Part shown: piece after piece, positions 9,466 to 19,207 of the stretch
Layout: the number at the start of each line of letters is the position of its first letter
Numbering within the stretch: the stretch's first letter is position 1
The notes under the pieces: model-generated
The model's input: the letters and a program-made list of their open reading frames with translations, nothing else
Databases searched by the model: none
What the model was told of the DNA's origin: nothing
Program-made: the position numbers and the translations under genes
Assembly: GCF_002925905.1 (NCBI RefSeq)
Contig: NZ_PRDB01000008.1
Coordinates: forward strand, 124,001 to 188,000
Direction: 5' to 3'
DNA: 64,000 bases
From: Klebsiella michiganensis
GTDB lineage: Bacteria > Pseudomonadota > Gammaproteobacteria > Enterobacterales > Enterobacteriaceae

Positions 9466-10155
9466 ATGATCCGCGCTATCGTGACCGATATTGAAGGCAC
9501 CACCAGCGACATTCGCTTCGTCCACAACGTCCTGTTCCCGTACGCTCGCGAACGCCTGGCCGGCTTCGTGACCGCCCAGCAGTTTGTCGATCCGGTAAAG
9601 ACCATTCTCGATAACCTGCGCGAAGAGATCGCCCAACCGGCGGCCAGCGTCGAGCAGCTTATTGCTACCCTGTTCGCCTTTATGGATGAAGACCGCAAAT
9701 CCACCGCCCTCAAGGCGCTCCAGGGGATTATCTGGCGCGAAGGCTACGTCAATGGCGACTTCACCGGCCACCTGTATCCTGACGTCCTGCCGTCGCTGGA
9801 AAAATGGAAGTCACAGGGTATTGATTTATATGTATATTCCTCAGGCTCCGTCGCCGCGCAGAAATTGTTATTTGGCTACAGCGACGAAGGTGATATTACT
9901 CATCTGTTTAACGGCTATTTCGATACCCTGGTAGGCGCCAAGCGCGAAGCGCAGTCCTACCGCAATATTGCTGAGCAGCTGGGACAGCCTCCTGCCGCCA
10001 TTCTGTTCCTGTCCGATATCCATCAGGAGCTGGATGCCGCCGAAGAGGCCGGCTTCCGCACCCTACAGCTGGTGCGCGGCGACCGTGACCCGGCCAGCCA
10101 CCATCCGCAGGTTCAGCGTTTTGACGATATTCATCCGGAGCAGATCCCAGCATGA
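9466..10155 (+). CDS. mtnC: enolase-phosphatase E1 (MtnC)
   Basis: Bifunctional HAD-family enzyme of methionine salvage. It enolises 2,3-diketo-5-methylthiopentyl-1-phosphate and then removes the phosphate, giving the acireductone. The 229-aa product shows the HAD motifs: [20 protein letters not shown] (Asp nucleophile), [13 protein letters not shown], and [12 protein letters not shown] near the C-terminus. A TGGAG ribosome site precedes ATG. It overlaps mtnD by 4 bp (ATGA), so the two are translationally coupled. mtnB is not upstream as in compact mtnBCD operons but lies 11.6 kb away. Confidence 0.95.
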   Translation: MIRAIVTDIEGTTSDIRFVHNVLFPYARERLAGFVTAQQFVDPVKTILDNLREEIAQPAASVEQLIATLFAFMDEDRKSTALKALQGIIWREGYVNGDFTGHLYPDVLPSLEKWKSQGIDLYVYSSGSVAAQKLLFGYSDEGDITHLFNGYFDTLVGAKREAQSYRNIAEQLGQPPAAILFLSDIHQELDAAEEAGFRTLQLVRGDRDPASHHPQVQRFDDIHPEQIPA

Positions 10156-10694
10156 GCGCATTAACCATTTTTTCCGTGAAAGACCCGCAAAACTCTCTCT
10201 GGCACAGCACGAACGCCGAAGAGATCCAGCAGCAGCTCAACGCCAAAGGCGTCCGCTTCGAGCGCTGGCAGGCCGACCGCGATTTAGGCGCGGCGCCAGC
10301 TTCAGAAACGGTTATTGCCGCCTATCAGCATGCGATTGATAAGCTGGTGGCTGAGAAGGGTTACCAGAGCTGGGACGTGATCAGCCTGCGTGCGGATAAT
10401 CCGCAGAAAGAGGCGCTGCGGGAAAAATTCCTCAACGAGCATACCCACGGGGAAGACGAAGTGCGCTTCTTCGTCGAGGGGGCCGGCCTGTTTTGCCTGC
10501 ATATTGGCGACGAGGTATTCCAGGTGCTCTGTGAAAAGAACGACCTGATTTCCGTTCCGGCGCACACGCCGCACTGGTTTGATATGGGCTCGGAGCCCAA
10601 CTTCACCGCCATCCGCATCTTCGACAACCCGGAAGGCTGGATTGCCCAGTTTACTGGCGACGATATCGCCAGCGCCTACCCGCGGCTGGCGTAA
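10152..10694 (+). CDS. mtnD: acireductone dioxygenase
   Basis: 180-aa cupin metalloenzyme. With Fe2+ it converts acireductone to KMTB and formate (on-pathway). With Ni2+ the same polypeptide gives methylthiopropionate, CO and formate (off-pathway), as established for the Klebsiella enzyme. The metal ligands are visible as His97, His99, Glu103 and His141 counted with Met1 (HTHGEDE and PHWF). From memory the sequence is almost identical to the K. oxytoca protein. Last gene of mtnCD; REP sequences follow. Confidence 0.97.
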   Translation: MSALTIFSVKDPQNSLWHSTNAEEIQQQLNAKGVRFERWQADRDLGAAPASETVIAAYQHAIDKLVAEKGYQSWDVISLRADNPQKEALREKFLNEHTHGEDEVRFFVEGAGLFCLHIGDEVFQVLCEKNDLISVPAHTPHWFDMGSEPNFTAIRIFDNPEGWIAQFTGDDIASAYPRLA

Positions 10695-10737
10695 CGCCGC
10701 GATTCAACGGGTGAACAGGCTTATCATCACTCTCAAG

Positions 10738-10838
10738 GCGCTTTCCCGGAGGCGGCGCGTAACGCGCCTGTCCGGGCTACCCGACCCGCAAACGGCGATA
10801 ATCCTGTAAGCCGGGCAAGGCGCCAGCCGCCGCCTGGC
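10738..10838. repeat. REP/BIME sequences after mtnD
   Basis: REP-like palindromic segments: TTCCCGGAGGCGGCGCGTAA and CGCGCCTGTCCGGGCTAC, then a facing unit with GTAAGCCGGGCAAGGCG. Contains TGTCCGGGCTAC (10769-10780), the left half-target recognised by the IS110 element at 33981. Confidence 0.7.
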
Positions 10839-10850
10839 GATTCTCTGCGC

Positions 10851-13160
10851 CTAAGCGCCAATAAACCTCGGCGGGTCGAAAGCGGTCACCGGCGGTAGCG
10901 CGTCCCGCCACGGCGCGATCTCCACCCAGCAGCTTTGGGCGCTGCAACCCTGCCCCAGCCGCGAGCTGCCGCGATCCTCGGTTAACACGTTGGGATTGCC
11001 GTGCTTATCCAGCGAGCCTTTTTCATTCGGGTCCAGCGGATCGTACCAGGCGCCGGTCGACATCTGCACCACTCCCGGCAAAATCTGCTCGCTGAGGTGC
11101 ACCCCGGCAAGAATGGCTCCCCGGGCGTTATAAACCTTGACCACGCTGCCTTCGCTGATGCCCCGCGCCTGCGCATCCTGCGGATGCATCCACAGCGGCT
11201 CGCGCCCCTGAATTTTCGTCGCCCGGCTCACGCTGCCGTGATCGTACTGGCTGTGCAGGCGGGTGCGCGGCTGGCTGGAGAGCAGATGCAGCGGCCAGCG
11301 CGCCGCCTCCTGCCGCTGCCAGGCCGCCTCCTGCTCATCCCACCACGGGTGGCCGGGACACTCGCGATAGCCAAACCCGGCGATGGTTTCGGAAAAAAGC
11401 TCGATCTTGCCGGAAGGCGTAGAGAGCGGATAGCGCTGCGGGTCGGCGCGAAAATCCGCCAGGAAAACCTGCGGTTTCTCCGGCGCGCTGTATTCCAGCA
11501 CCCCCTGCCGCCAGAATTCATCAAACGACGGCAGCGCGATCCCCTCTTCCCGCGCGCGCGGCCGCGACGCTTCGTAGATCTCCCGCAGCCACTGCCCGGC
11601 GTCGCGCCCCTCGCTAAAGCGCTCGCCGCAGCCCAGCCGCTCGGCAAGGTCGCAGAAGATGGCGTAATCATCGCGCGCTTCGCCTACCGGCGGGATCTGC
11701 GCGCTCATGGCGATCATAAAACCGTCGTGACCGCCGCTGCCGATATCTTCCCGCTCCAGCGACGTGGTGACCGGCAGAACGATATCGGAAAATTTGGCCT
11801 GCGCGGTCCAGAACTGTTCATGAACGACCACCGTTTCCGGCCGCCGCCAGGCTTCACACAGGCGGTTAATATCCTGATGATGATGAAACGCGTTGCCGCC
11901 GGCCCAGTAGACGAGGCGGATGCCGGGATAGCGCAGATGCTGGCCGTCAAACTCGTATGCCTCGCCCGGATGCAGCAGCATATCGGAAAGGCGCGCCACC
12001 GGAATCACCTGGTTTACCGCGTTCTCTCCGGCGGGAAGGCGCGGCCCGGAAAAGGCCTTACGCGCCGCCCCCGCCAGATTGGTGCAGGCGTAGCCAAACC
12101 CCAGTCCGCCGCCCGGCGTACCGATTTGCCCCAGCAGCGCGGTGAGCGCCACCGTCGCCCAGTAGGCCTGCTCGCCCTGGCGCGCCCGCTGAATCGACCA
12201 GGAGATATTGACCATCGTGCGCTGGCTGGCCATCTCGCGCGCCAGCGCGGCAATCCGCTGCGCCTCAATACCGGTTATTGCCGCCGCCCACTCCGGCGTT
12301 TTTGCGACGCCATCGCTCTCCCCCATCAGGTAGGCGCGATAGGGCGCGAAACCCACGGTATGGCTGGCGATAAAACCGCTGTCGTAGAGGGATTCATTAA
12401 TCAGCACATAACAGAGCGCCAGCAGCAGCGCGGTATCGGTTCCCGGACGGACGGCGAGCCACTCGGCGCTCTCCACGGCGCTCAGGTCATTGCGCACCGG
12501 GCTGATATTGATAAAGCGCGTCCCCTGCGCCTGCATCTTTTCCAGCCAGTATTTCAGCATATGGTCGTTGGCGCCGCCGCCGTTGACCTGCGCATTACGC
12601 AGCGGCAGGCCGCCGAATGCGACAAACAGCTGGCATTCGCGCGCCAGCTCGGAAAAGTGGGTGTGCTGGCGGTGCAGCGGGCTCAGCGGCCCGAGAATAT
12701 GCGGCAGGATACGCTCGCCCGCCGCGCTGCTGTAGGTGTTGGTGCTGGCGGTATAGCCGCCGAAGCACTTGAGGAAGCGGTGCAGCTGACTTTGCGCGTG
12801 GTGAAAACGGCCGGCGCTGGCCCAGCCGTAGGAGCCGCCGAAAATCGCCTCATTGCCGCAGCGCGCTTTGACCGAATTCAGTTCGCGAGCCAGCAAATCG
12901 AGCGCCACCTCCCAGCTCACCTCAACAAACGGCTCTTTGCCGCGCCCCTCGCGCGAAGCCGGGCCATTTTGCAGGTAGCCCGCGCGCACCGCCGGACGGC
13001 GAATGCGCGTCTTGCTGGTGACCGCATCGGGGAGCGACTGACCAATACGTGAGGGATTTTTATCCCAGGGCACCGGCGTCACCGCCTCAATGTTGCCGTC
13101 ACGGGCCTGGACCTGCCAGGTTCCCCAGTGCATTACGGTCAGATTATGTTGTTTTTTCAT
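10851..13160 (-). CDS. BisC/TorZ-type molybdopterin S- or N-oxide reductase
   Basis: 769-aa DMSO-reductase-family enzyme with bis-MGD cofactor. There is no twin-arginine signal (it starts MKKQHNLTVMHWG), so it should be cytoplasmic like BisC. BisC reduces biotin sulfoxide and methionine-S-sulfoxide. The Ser that ligates Mo lies at residues 144-145 (NTYSSAAGE). Other family blocks are GTDTALLLAL, GTPGGGLGFGY and VWAGGN-type stretches, with a C-terminal MGD-binding domain (RLGQGCSAQSCW). It sits alone, convergent with mtnCD. Neighbouring methionine genes suggest a methylthio-sulfoxide substrate, but that is inference. Could equally be a TMAO/biotin sulfoxide reductase. Confidence 0.8.
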   Translation of the reverse strand: MKKQHNLTVMHWGTWQVQARDGNIEAVTPVPWDKNPSRIGQSLPDAVTSKTRIRRPAVRAGYLQNGPASREGRGKEPFVEVSWEVALDLLARELNSVKARCGNEAIFGGSYGWASAGRFHHAQSQLHRFLKCFGGYTASTNTYSSAAGERILPHILGPLSPLHRQHTHFSELARECQLFVAFGGLPLRNAQVNGGGANDHMLKYWLEKMQAQGTRFINISPVRNDLSAVESAEWLAVRPGTDTALLLALCYVLINESLYDSGFIASHTVGFAPYRAYLMGESDGVAKTPEWAAAITGIEAQRIAALAREMASQRTMVNISWSIQRARQGEQAYWATVALTALLGQIGTPGGGLGFGYACTNLAGAARKAFSGPRLPAGENAVNQVIPVARLSDMLLHPGEAYEFDGQHLRYPGIRLVYWAGGNAFHHHQDINRLCEAWRRPETVVVHEQFWTAQAKFSDIVLPVTTSLEREDIGSGGHDGFMIAMSAQIPPVGEARDDYAIFCDLAERLGCGERFSEGRDAGQWLREIYEASRPRAREEGIALPSFDEFWRQGVLEYSAPEKPQVFLADFRADPQRYPLSTPSGKIELFSETIAGFGYRECPGHPWWDEQEAAWQRQEAARWPLHLLSSQPRTRLHSQYDHGSVSRATKIQGREPLWMHPQDAQARGISEGSVVKVYNARGAILAGVHLSEQILPGVVQMSTGAWYDPLDPNEKGSLDKHGNPNVLTEDRGSSRLGQGCSAQSCWVEIAPWRDALPPVTAFDPPRFIGA

Positions 13161-13482
13161 CTTGCCTGTTTTCTTCTCACCCGATAAAGGCCGCCATAAT
13201 AAAGCGTGCGAATCCTGGGAATAAAATACGTATCACCATACAATCTGCTGCTGAGAAAGGATTTTCCACGCAGAATAGTTCTACGTTATTCCGAGATGCG
13301 ATATATTACAGCGACAGAATAATTTTAATTAAGCAGCAATCTTTATTTGAATAAATAAGAGTTGCAAGCAAATTAAGCCCACAAAATAAAAAGGGATTAA
13401 GCTGCATCATGAAATATTTTCAGGTTACAGATAACAAATTTACGTTTTTCTCAGGCAAATCTGCGATATAACATCGTTAATA
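13161..13482. other. AT-rich non-coding region upstream of the molybdoenzyme gene
   Basis: About 320 bp, much AT-richer than the surroundings. No supported gene, and no MetJ-type or other operator that I could recognise. It must contain the molybdoenzyme promoter. Confidence 0.5.
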
Positions 13483-13605
<123 letters not shown>

Positions 13606-13636
13606 TAACTTAGACATATTTTGTATTTGAGATTGT

Positions 13637-13674
13637 GTGGCTGTTGTTGTCATGCTACTGCTCCGCACAGCCAC
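13637..13674 (+). promoter_or_regulatory. hairpin in the leader of the first ABC operon
   Basis: GTGGCTGT (13637-13644) and ACAGCCAC (13667-13674) are perfect 8-bp arms located 25 bp before the binding-protein gene. Possibly an operator or a leader stem; no regulator gene is adjacent. Confidence 0.3.
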
Positions 13675-13698
13675 CTCCATCACAGGACCATAATAAGA

Positions 13699-14679
13699 AT
13701 GTCGCAGAAAATGAAATTATTGCCCATCGCGCTGGGCCTGCTCTCGCTCGCCTCCGTCAACGCTCTGGCGGCGGATGCCTTATCACTTCAGGGAAAAACT
13801 ATCGGCGTCGCCGTGGTCGGGACGCAGCACTTCTGGGATCGTGAAGCCTATAAGGGTGCGACCGAAGAGGTAGAGAAACTGGGGGGTAAAGTGATCGGCG
13901 TCGATGGCGGCCGCGATAACCAGGTTCATGCGAATAACCACGATATTTTACTGTCGCGCAAGGTCGATGCGGTAATTAGCATTCTGGGCGACAGCGCCGT
14001 TGAGCCTAAATTCAAAGCGCTACGCGATGCCGGCATTCCGGTATTTACCGTAGACCACGTTTCAAAATATTCGGTCAATAACACCACCTCCGATAACTAC
14101 ACCCTGGGATCGACCATTGGTCGCTATATGGCCGATGAACTGGGCGGCAAAGGCAACGTTGCGGTATTTAACGCATTCTCCAGCTCCCTGCGTATTTGCG
14201 GCATTCGTTATGACCAGTGGAAATATGTCCTCAAGGATTATCCGGATATTCACATTATTCAGCCGGAGCTGGCCGAGCAGTTTGCCAACTCGCCGGAAGA
14301 TGCGCGTAAGAAAACCCTCGAACTGCTGAGCCAGTATCCAAAAGGCAAACTCGACGCCATCCATGTCGCCTGCTGGGATCAGCCGGCTATCGGTATTGTC
14401 CAGGCGCTGGAAGAGACCGGCCGCGATAAAGACGTCAAGGTCACCGCGATCGACGCCGGCCCGGAAACCCTGGAGATCATGGCCGAGCCGGGCAGCCCGT
14501 TCGTCGCCAACGTCGCCCAGCAGCCGCACCTGATTGGCCAGACCTCCGCCGATAACGTCGCGCGCTACTTCGACAAACAGAAGCTGCCCCTGCAGACCTT
14601 TATTCCGGTGGTGCCGGTGAAAGGCCCGCAGGAGGCAAAAGCGGTCTACAAACAGCTGGGATATGGCGAACTGCAGTGA
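13699..14679 (+). CDS. sugar ABC transporter, periplasmic binding protein (ribose type)
   Basis: 326-aa RbsB-like type-1 periplasmic binding protein. The signal peptide (MSQKMKLLPIALGLLSLASV, then NALA, cleavage before ADALS) gives a soluble periplasmic protein. The mature part starts GKTIGVAVVGTQHFWD, has the two-lobed sugar-binding pattern (VDAVISILGDSA, FTVDHVS) and ends at GYGELQ. Start 13699 is chosen because it places the signal peptide correctly; ATGs further upstream give no signal sequence. First gene of a five-gene operon with ATPase, two permeases and a PfkB kinase. The ligand is unknown; it lies within the methionine salvage block. Confidence 0.85.
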   Translation: MSQKMKLLPIALGLLSLASVNALAADALSLQGKTIGVAVVGTQHFWDREAYKGATEEVEKLGGKVIGVDGGRDNQVHANNHDILLSRKVDAVISILGDSAVEPKFKALRDAGIPVFTVDHVSKYSVNNTTSDNYTLGSTIGRYMADELGGKGNVAVFNAFSSSLRICGIRYDQWKYVLKDYPDIHIIQPELAEQFANSPEDARKKTLELLSQYPKGKLDAIHVACWDQPAIGIVQALEETGRDKDVKVTAIDAGPETLEIMAEPGSPFVANVAQQPHLIGQTSADNVARYFDKQKLPLQTFIPVVPVKGPQEAKAVYKQLGYGELQ

Positions 14680-16229
14680 TCACTCCATCCTCCGGCGGGG
14701 TTAACCCCGCCGCTGGTCTGGCGATGAACCAGATCGGCAAAAGCTTTGCCAACGTGACTGCATTAAATGCGGTCACGCTGCTTCTGAATCCCGGTGAAAT
14801 TCACGGCCTGATCGGCGAGAACGGCGCGGGAAAATCGACGCTAATAAAAATCCTCGCGGGCGTCTATCGGGCCGACAGCGGCAGCGCCACCCTTGACGGC
14901 GCGCCGCTGCCGCTCGGCAATCCCGCGGCGATTGAAGCGCTGGGTATCCGCGTTATTCACCAGGAACTTAACCTGATCCCGCACTTTACGGTGGCGGAAT
15001 CGGTGTTTCTCGGCCAGGAGTACCGCACCCGCTGGGGCGCGCTGGACCGGCGGCGAATGAACGCGGCCACCCGGGCGTTTTTCCGCGACAGCTGGCAGCT
15101 GGATATTCATCCCCGCCGCCTGATCCGCGACCTCAGCCTCGCCGAACGCAAGCTGGTGCAAATCGCCAGAGCGCTGATCGACGGCGCGGCAAAGCTGGTG
15201 GTATTCGATGAACCCACCGCGCCGCTGGAAGCGCAGGAAGCCGGCCTGGTCACCTCCGCGATTCTGCGCCTGCGGGAACAGGGGATCGCGATTCTCTACA
15301 TTTCCCACTATCTCAACGAAATCGCCGCCCTTTGCGATCGCGGCACGGTGCTACGTAACGGCGAGGTGGTCGGCTACCCCGACCGGGCGCTTCTGCAGAA
15401 TACCGACGCGCTGATCAAAATGATGGTCGGCCGCGATATCGAACAGCTCTATACCCCGCGCCAGAGCAGCGCGCATCAGGTCGATGCCGCTGCCCCGGTA
15501 CTGTCGGTTCGCCATCTCAGCGACGGGCAGCAGTTACGCGATATTACCTTTGATATTCAGCCGGGAGAGATCGTCGGCGTCGCCGGACTGCTGGGCGCCG
15601 GGCGCGACGTGCTGATCGATCTGCTTTACGGGCTACGCCGCGCCCGCAGCGGCACGATAAGCGTTGACGGCCAGCCGAAGCGGCTGCGGACGCCGTATCA
15701 GGCAACCCGGGCCGGACTGGCCCTGGTGCCGCGCGACCGCCGCCATCAGGGGCTGATTCTCCCCTTCACCACCGCCGACAATATCAATCTGGCCTCGCTA
15801 CCGGAGACCGCCACTTTCGGCTGGGAGCACCGCGGCCGGGCGCTGGAAAAAGCGCGCAGCTGGATCGACCAGCTCTCTATCCGCCCCGGCCGTCCGGAGC
15901 TTCCGGTGCGCTTTATGAGCGGCGGCAACCAGCAAAAGGCGATTCTCGCCCGCTGGCTGGGCACCGATGCGCGGCTTTTTATTCTTGATGAACCCACTCT
16001 CGGGGTGGATATCGGCGCGCGCCGCGATATTTATCAGCGCACCCGCGAGCTGGCGGATCGCGGTCGCGGCGTTCTGGTCTCATCCAGCGACGCGCCGGAG
16101 CTGCTGGGCCTTTGCGACCGCATCCTGGTGATGTGGCGCGGCGAGCTGGTGGCCAATCTCCCGACCCGGGGGCTGACGCTGGACGCGCTGCTGGTGACGA
16201 TTAACGGTGGACAGGAACAACAGGTATGA
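14676..16229 (+). CDS. sugar ABC transporter, fused ATP-binding protein (RbsA type)
   Basis: 517-aa protein with two tandem ABC ATPase domains, energising import. The first half has Walker A GENGAGKST and a partly changed signature (LSLAERKL). The second half has a degenerate Walker A (GLLGAGRD) but a proper signature SGGNQQK, which is usual for the RbsA/MglA class. GTG at 14676 overlaps the stop of the binding-protein gene by 4 bp; an ATG at 14724 is an alternative start. Overlaps the next permease by 4 bp. Confidence 0.9.
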   Translation: MITPSSGGVNPAAGLAMNQIGKSFANVTALNAVTLLLNPGEIHGLIGENGAGKSTLIKILAGVYRADSGSATLDGAPLPLGNPAAIEALGIRVIHQELNLIPHFTVAESVFLGQEYRTRWGALDRRRMNAATRAFFRDSWQLDIHPRRLIRDLSLAERKLVQIARALIDGAAKLVVFDEPTAPLEAQEAGLVTSAILRLREQGIAILYISHYLNEIAALCDRGTVLRNGEVVGYPDRALLQNTDALIKMMVGRDIEQLYTPRQSSAHQVDAAAPVLSVRHLSDGQQLRDITFDIQPGEIVGVAGLLGAGRDVLIDLLYGLRRARSGTISVDGQPKRLRTPYQATRAGLALVPRDRRHQGLILPFTTADNINLASLPETATFGWEHRGRALEKARSWIDQLSIRPGRPELPVRFMSGGNQQKAILARWLGTDARLFILDEPTLGVDIGARRDIYQRTRELADRGRGVLVSSSDAPELLGLCDRILVMWRGELVANLPTRGLTLDALLVTINGGQEQQV

Positions 16230-17212
16230 GTGCAGGTATCCAGCGCCGCCCCCTTCCGGGCATCACGACGCTTATCGAAAAATTTCCCCTGATTCTCTTT
16301 TTTGCGCTGCTGGTCTGGCTCAGCCTGCAGTCGCCTTTCTTTTTAAGCTGGCAAAATATCAGCATGATGCTGGTGCAAAGCGTGCCGCTGGCGATCCTCT
16401 GCTTCGGCCTGGTCTGCGTGATTGCCGTCGGCGGCGATGATGTGGTCTCCGGCGGCATCGACCTGTCGCTGCCCGCCATCGCGGTGCTCGGCGTCGCGCT
16501 GCTCAGCCTCGGCATGGCGGAGTGGAACACCCCTTACCTGGCGCTGCTGTTACTGCTGCTCGCCGTTAGCCTGGCCTGCGGCGCCGTCAACGCCACGCTG
16601 GTGCTGGCGGCGGGCCTGCCGCCGCTGCTGGCGACCCTGTCAACTTCGGTGGCCTTCACCGGGCTGACCGACCTGCTGACCGGCCAGCGGCGCATCGCGG
16701 TGAGCGACCCGCTGATGGTGGCCTTTCGCGATAACGATCTGTTCGGCATTCCCTGGCCGCTGATCTATCTGCTGGCGGTATTCGCGCTGTTTCAGTTTTT
16801 GCTCCACCACTCCCGCTTCGGCCAGCATTTACAGGCGGTGGGCGGTAACCGCGATATGGCGCAGATGAGCGGACTCAACGTTCGCCGTTTGACCATTATC
16901 GTCTGGCTGCTGGCGGGCATCGCCGCCGGCCTGGCGATTTTGCCGCTGCTCAGCCAGGGCTCAGGCAGCTCCAGCGGCACGGCGACGCCGCTGCTGCTGG
17001 AAACCGTCCTCGCGACCTTTATCGGCGCGGCGTTCTCGCGGCGGCGCGTGGTCACCATCTGGGGGGCGCTGCTCGGCGCGGTGCTGGTCAACGCGCTCTC
17101 TAACGGGCTCGGCCTGCTGGGAGTGAATATTTTCTGGATGGGCGCGATCAAAGGCGGCCTGATCCTCGTGGTGCTGGCGGCTTCAGCGGTCAGACATAAA
17201 GGAGGCCATTAA
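16226..17212 (+). CDS. sugar ABC transporter permease 1
   Basis: 328-aa inner-membrane permease of the RbsC/BPD_transp_2 class, with 8-10 hydrophobic segments. It carries the class pattern DDVVSGGIDLSLPAIAVLG near residue 70. Start ATG overlaps the ATPase stop (ATGA) and its stop overlaps the next start (TAATG), so the order is translationally coupled. Two permeases indicate a heterodimeric channel. Confidence 0.88.
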   Translation: MSAGIQRRPLPGITTLIEKFPLILFFALLVWLSLQSPFFLSWQNISMMLVQSVPLAILCFGLVCVIAVGGDDVVSGGIDLSLPAIAVLGVALLSLGMAEWNTPYLALLLLLLAVSLACGAVNATLVLAAGLPPLLATLSTSVAFTGLTDLLTGQRRIAVSDPLMVAFRDNDLFGIPWPLIYLLAVFALFQFLLHHSRFGQHLQAVGGNRDMAQMSGLNVRRLTIIVWLLAGIAAGLAILPLLSQGSGSSSGTATPLLLETVLATFIGAAFSRRRVVTIWGALLGAVLVNALSNGLGLLGVNIFWMGAIKGGLILVVLAASAVRHKGGH

Positions 17213-18213
17213 TGAGCCAACTGACGCTCAAGACCCCCTCAACGGGGCAAACCGACAGCGGTCCGCTGGCGTGGCTATCGCGGGCAGGATTCGGCGTCAT
17301 TACCCTGCTGGCGATTGCCCTGTTCGGCTGGGCGAACCCGGTATTTCTGACCTTCGATAACTGGGCCAATTTGCTGCAGGGCAGCGCGATTCTGCTGATC
17401 GTGGCGATGGCGATGACCCTTATCGTTAGCGCCGGGGCGATTGACCTCTCCGTCGGCGTGGCGCTGGATTTCGGCGCCGCTTTTGCGCTGGTGGCGCTGA
17501 AGACCTGGCACCTGCCGTGGCAGGCGGCGGTGGGCTGCGCGCTGCTCGGCGGGGTGATTATCGGCCTGCTGAACGCCTTTCTGATCCTTATCTGCCAGAT
17601 TCGTCCGTTCCTCGCCACCCTCGGCACCTGGTTTATCGCCAGCAGCGCCGAGCGTATCTATACCGACGGCGGCGGCTCTATCTCCTACCGCCGGATGGCG
17701 CCGGAGTATCACGATCTGGCGGTCGGCAATATCGCCGGTATTCCGACGCCGGTGGTGATTGTGCTGGCGCTGTGGCTGGTAGCCTGGCTGCTGACCGAAC
17801 GCACGCTGTTTGGCAAGTACGTGCGCGCTATCGGCCAGAACGGCGAAGCGGCACGTATCGCCGGGATCCGCGACCGCCGGACCATGCTGTGGGTGCTGGT
17901 GGCGGCCTCCGCGCTGTGCGCCGTCGGCGGCGTCATTCTCTCCGCCAACCTGCGCCAGTTTACGCCGCTGGCCGGCCAGGCCTACTTGATGGACGCCATC
18001 GCCGCGGTCTTTATCGGCACCGCCTTTAACCGGCTCGGCCGGGTCAGCATCGCCGGCACCCTCGGCGGGGTGCTGTTTCTCGCGATTATTGATAATGGCC
18101 TGAACCTGATGGGGCTGAACTACCTGGTGAAGGATGCGCTGGTGGGCGTGATTCTGGTGGTCGCGCTGGCCCTCTCCTTCTGGCAGGCGCGTCTGCGCCA
18201 GACCCATCGTTAA
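17212..18213 (+). CDS. sugar ABC transporter permease 2
   Basis: 333-aa second RbsC-type permease. It has the signature SAGAIDLSVGVALDFG and GQNGEAARIAGI in the cytoplasmic coupling loop. GGAGG precedes the start by 6 nt. Paired with the permease at 16226-17212. Confidence 0.88.
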   Translation: MSQLTLKTPSTGQTDSGPLAWLSRAGFGVITLLAIALFGWANPVFLTFDNWANLLQGSAILLIVAMAMTLIVSAGAIDLSVGVALDFGAAFALVALKTWHLPWQAAVGCALLGGVIIGLLNAFLILICQIRPFLATLGTWFIASSAERIYTDGGGSISYRRMAPEYHDLAVGNIAGIPTPVVIVLALWLVAWLLTERTLFGKYVRAIGQNGEAARIAGIRDRRTMLWVLVAASALCAVGGVILSANLRQFTPLAGQAYLMDAIAAVFIGTAFNRLGRVSIAGTLGGVLFLAIIDNGLNLMGLNYLVKDALVGVILVVALALSFWQARLRQTHR

Positions 18214-18224
18214 GCGGAGCACCT

Positions 18225-19169
18225 ATGGCAGCTTTTGACGCCGTCTTTGTCGGCCTGACTATTCTTGATATCGCCGGTCGCCCGGTGATCGACATCCCAC
18301 CGCGCGGCGGGGTAGCCTTTATCGAACAAATTCGTCTTAACCCCGCCGGAACCGCCGCCGGGGCCAATATTAACGCCGCGAAGCTGGGCATTCGCACCGC
18401 CGCGGTGGCCTGCCTCGGTGAAGATGAAAAAGCCGATTTTATCCTCGCCAGCTATGCGCGGCTGGGGATCGACTGCTCGCTGCTCCAGCGCACGGCGCAG
18501 CAGGAAACGTCGGCGACGATCCTGCCCATCCGCCCCAACGGCGAGCGCCCGGCGCTGCACTGTCGGGGCGCTTCCGATGCGCTTTTTATCCGCGAAGAAG
18601 AGTTTGACGCGATCCTCGACTGCCGGTTCCTGCACCACGGCGGCACCGGCCTGCTGGCGGCGATGGATAGCGGGCAAAGCGCGCTGCTGCTGCGGGCGGC
18701 GAAAGCCCGCGGCGTCACCACCAGCTTTGATTTAATCGCCCCCGACGCGGGCACCCTGGATCTGCTGCGCCCGCTGCTGCCGTCGGTGGACTACTTTATG
18801 CCTTCCCTTGAAGAAGCGGCGTATCTCTCCGGGGAGACCCAGCCGGAAGCGATTGCCCGCGTCTTCTTTGCGCTTGGCGTCGGAACCTGCATTCTGAAGG
18901 ACGGCGAAAACGGCTCCTGGCTGCTGACCCGCGACGGCGCCGTCGAGCATATCGCGCCGTTCCGGGTCGATGCCGTAGATACTACCGGCTGCGGCGACAG
19001 CTACTGCGGCGGCTTTATTGCCGCACTGGCCCGGGGGTTAAGCGTCAAAGCGGCGTGCGAGGTGGCTTCCGCCGTCGCCGCGCTGGTGGCGACCGGCATG
19101 GGATCGGATGCCGGCGTGGTGGACTGGCAGCATACGCAGGAGTTTATGGCGACCCACCGTCGCGGATAA
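18225..19169 (+). CDS. PfkB-family carbohydrate kinase
   Basis: 314-aa ribokinase/PfkB-family sugar kinase. The substrate-end motif GGVAFIEQIRLNPAGTAAGAN (residues about 29-49, close to the family's first signature) and the catalytic DTTGCGDSYCGGF (the anion hole and base Asp) are clear. 11 bp after permease 2, so it most likely phosphorylates the sugar the transporter brings in. The exact sugar cannot be read from sequence. Convergent with the dehydrogenase at 19208 across a terminator hairpin. Confidence 0.85.
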   Translation: MAAFDAVFVGLTILDIAGRPVIDIPPRGGVAFIEQIRLNPAGTAAGANINAAKLGIRTAAVACLGEDEKADFILASYARLGIDCSLLQRTAQQETSATILPIRPNGERPALHCRGASDALFIREEEFDAILDCRFLHHGGTGLLAAMDSGQSALLLRAAKARGVTTSFDLIAPDAGTLDLLRPLLPSVDYFMPSLEEAAYLSGETQPEAIARVFFALGVGTCILKDGENGSWLLTRDGAVEHIAPFRVDAVDTTGCGDSYCGGFIAALARGLSVKAACEVASAVAALVATGMGSDAGVVDWQHTQEFMATHRRG

Positions 19170-19177
19170 CAAGCTTC

Positions 19178-19198
19178 GCCGCCGCATTGCGCGGCGGC
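19178..19198. terminator. hairpin between convergent operons
   Basis: GCCGCCGC (19178-19185) and GCGGCGGC (19191-19198), a perfect 8-bp GC stem with a 5-nt loop in the 38-bp convergent gap. No long T-run on either side. Confidence 0.55.
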
Positions 19199-19207
19199 AA
19201 GCGCGGC

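Noticed and set aside
11001-13052. Very long open frame (683 codons) opposite the molybdoenzyme gene
   Set aside because: Typical antisense shadow in GC-rich coding DNA; the protein has no family character and the true gene is clear on the other strand.
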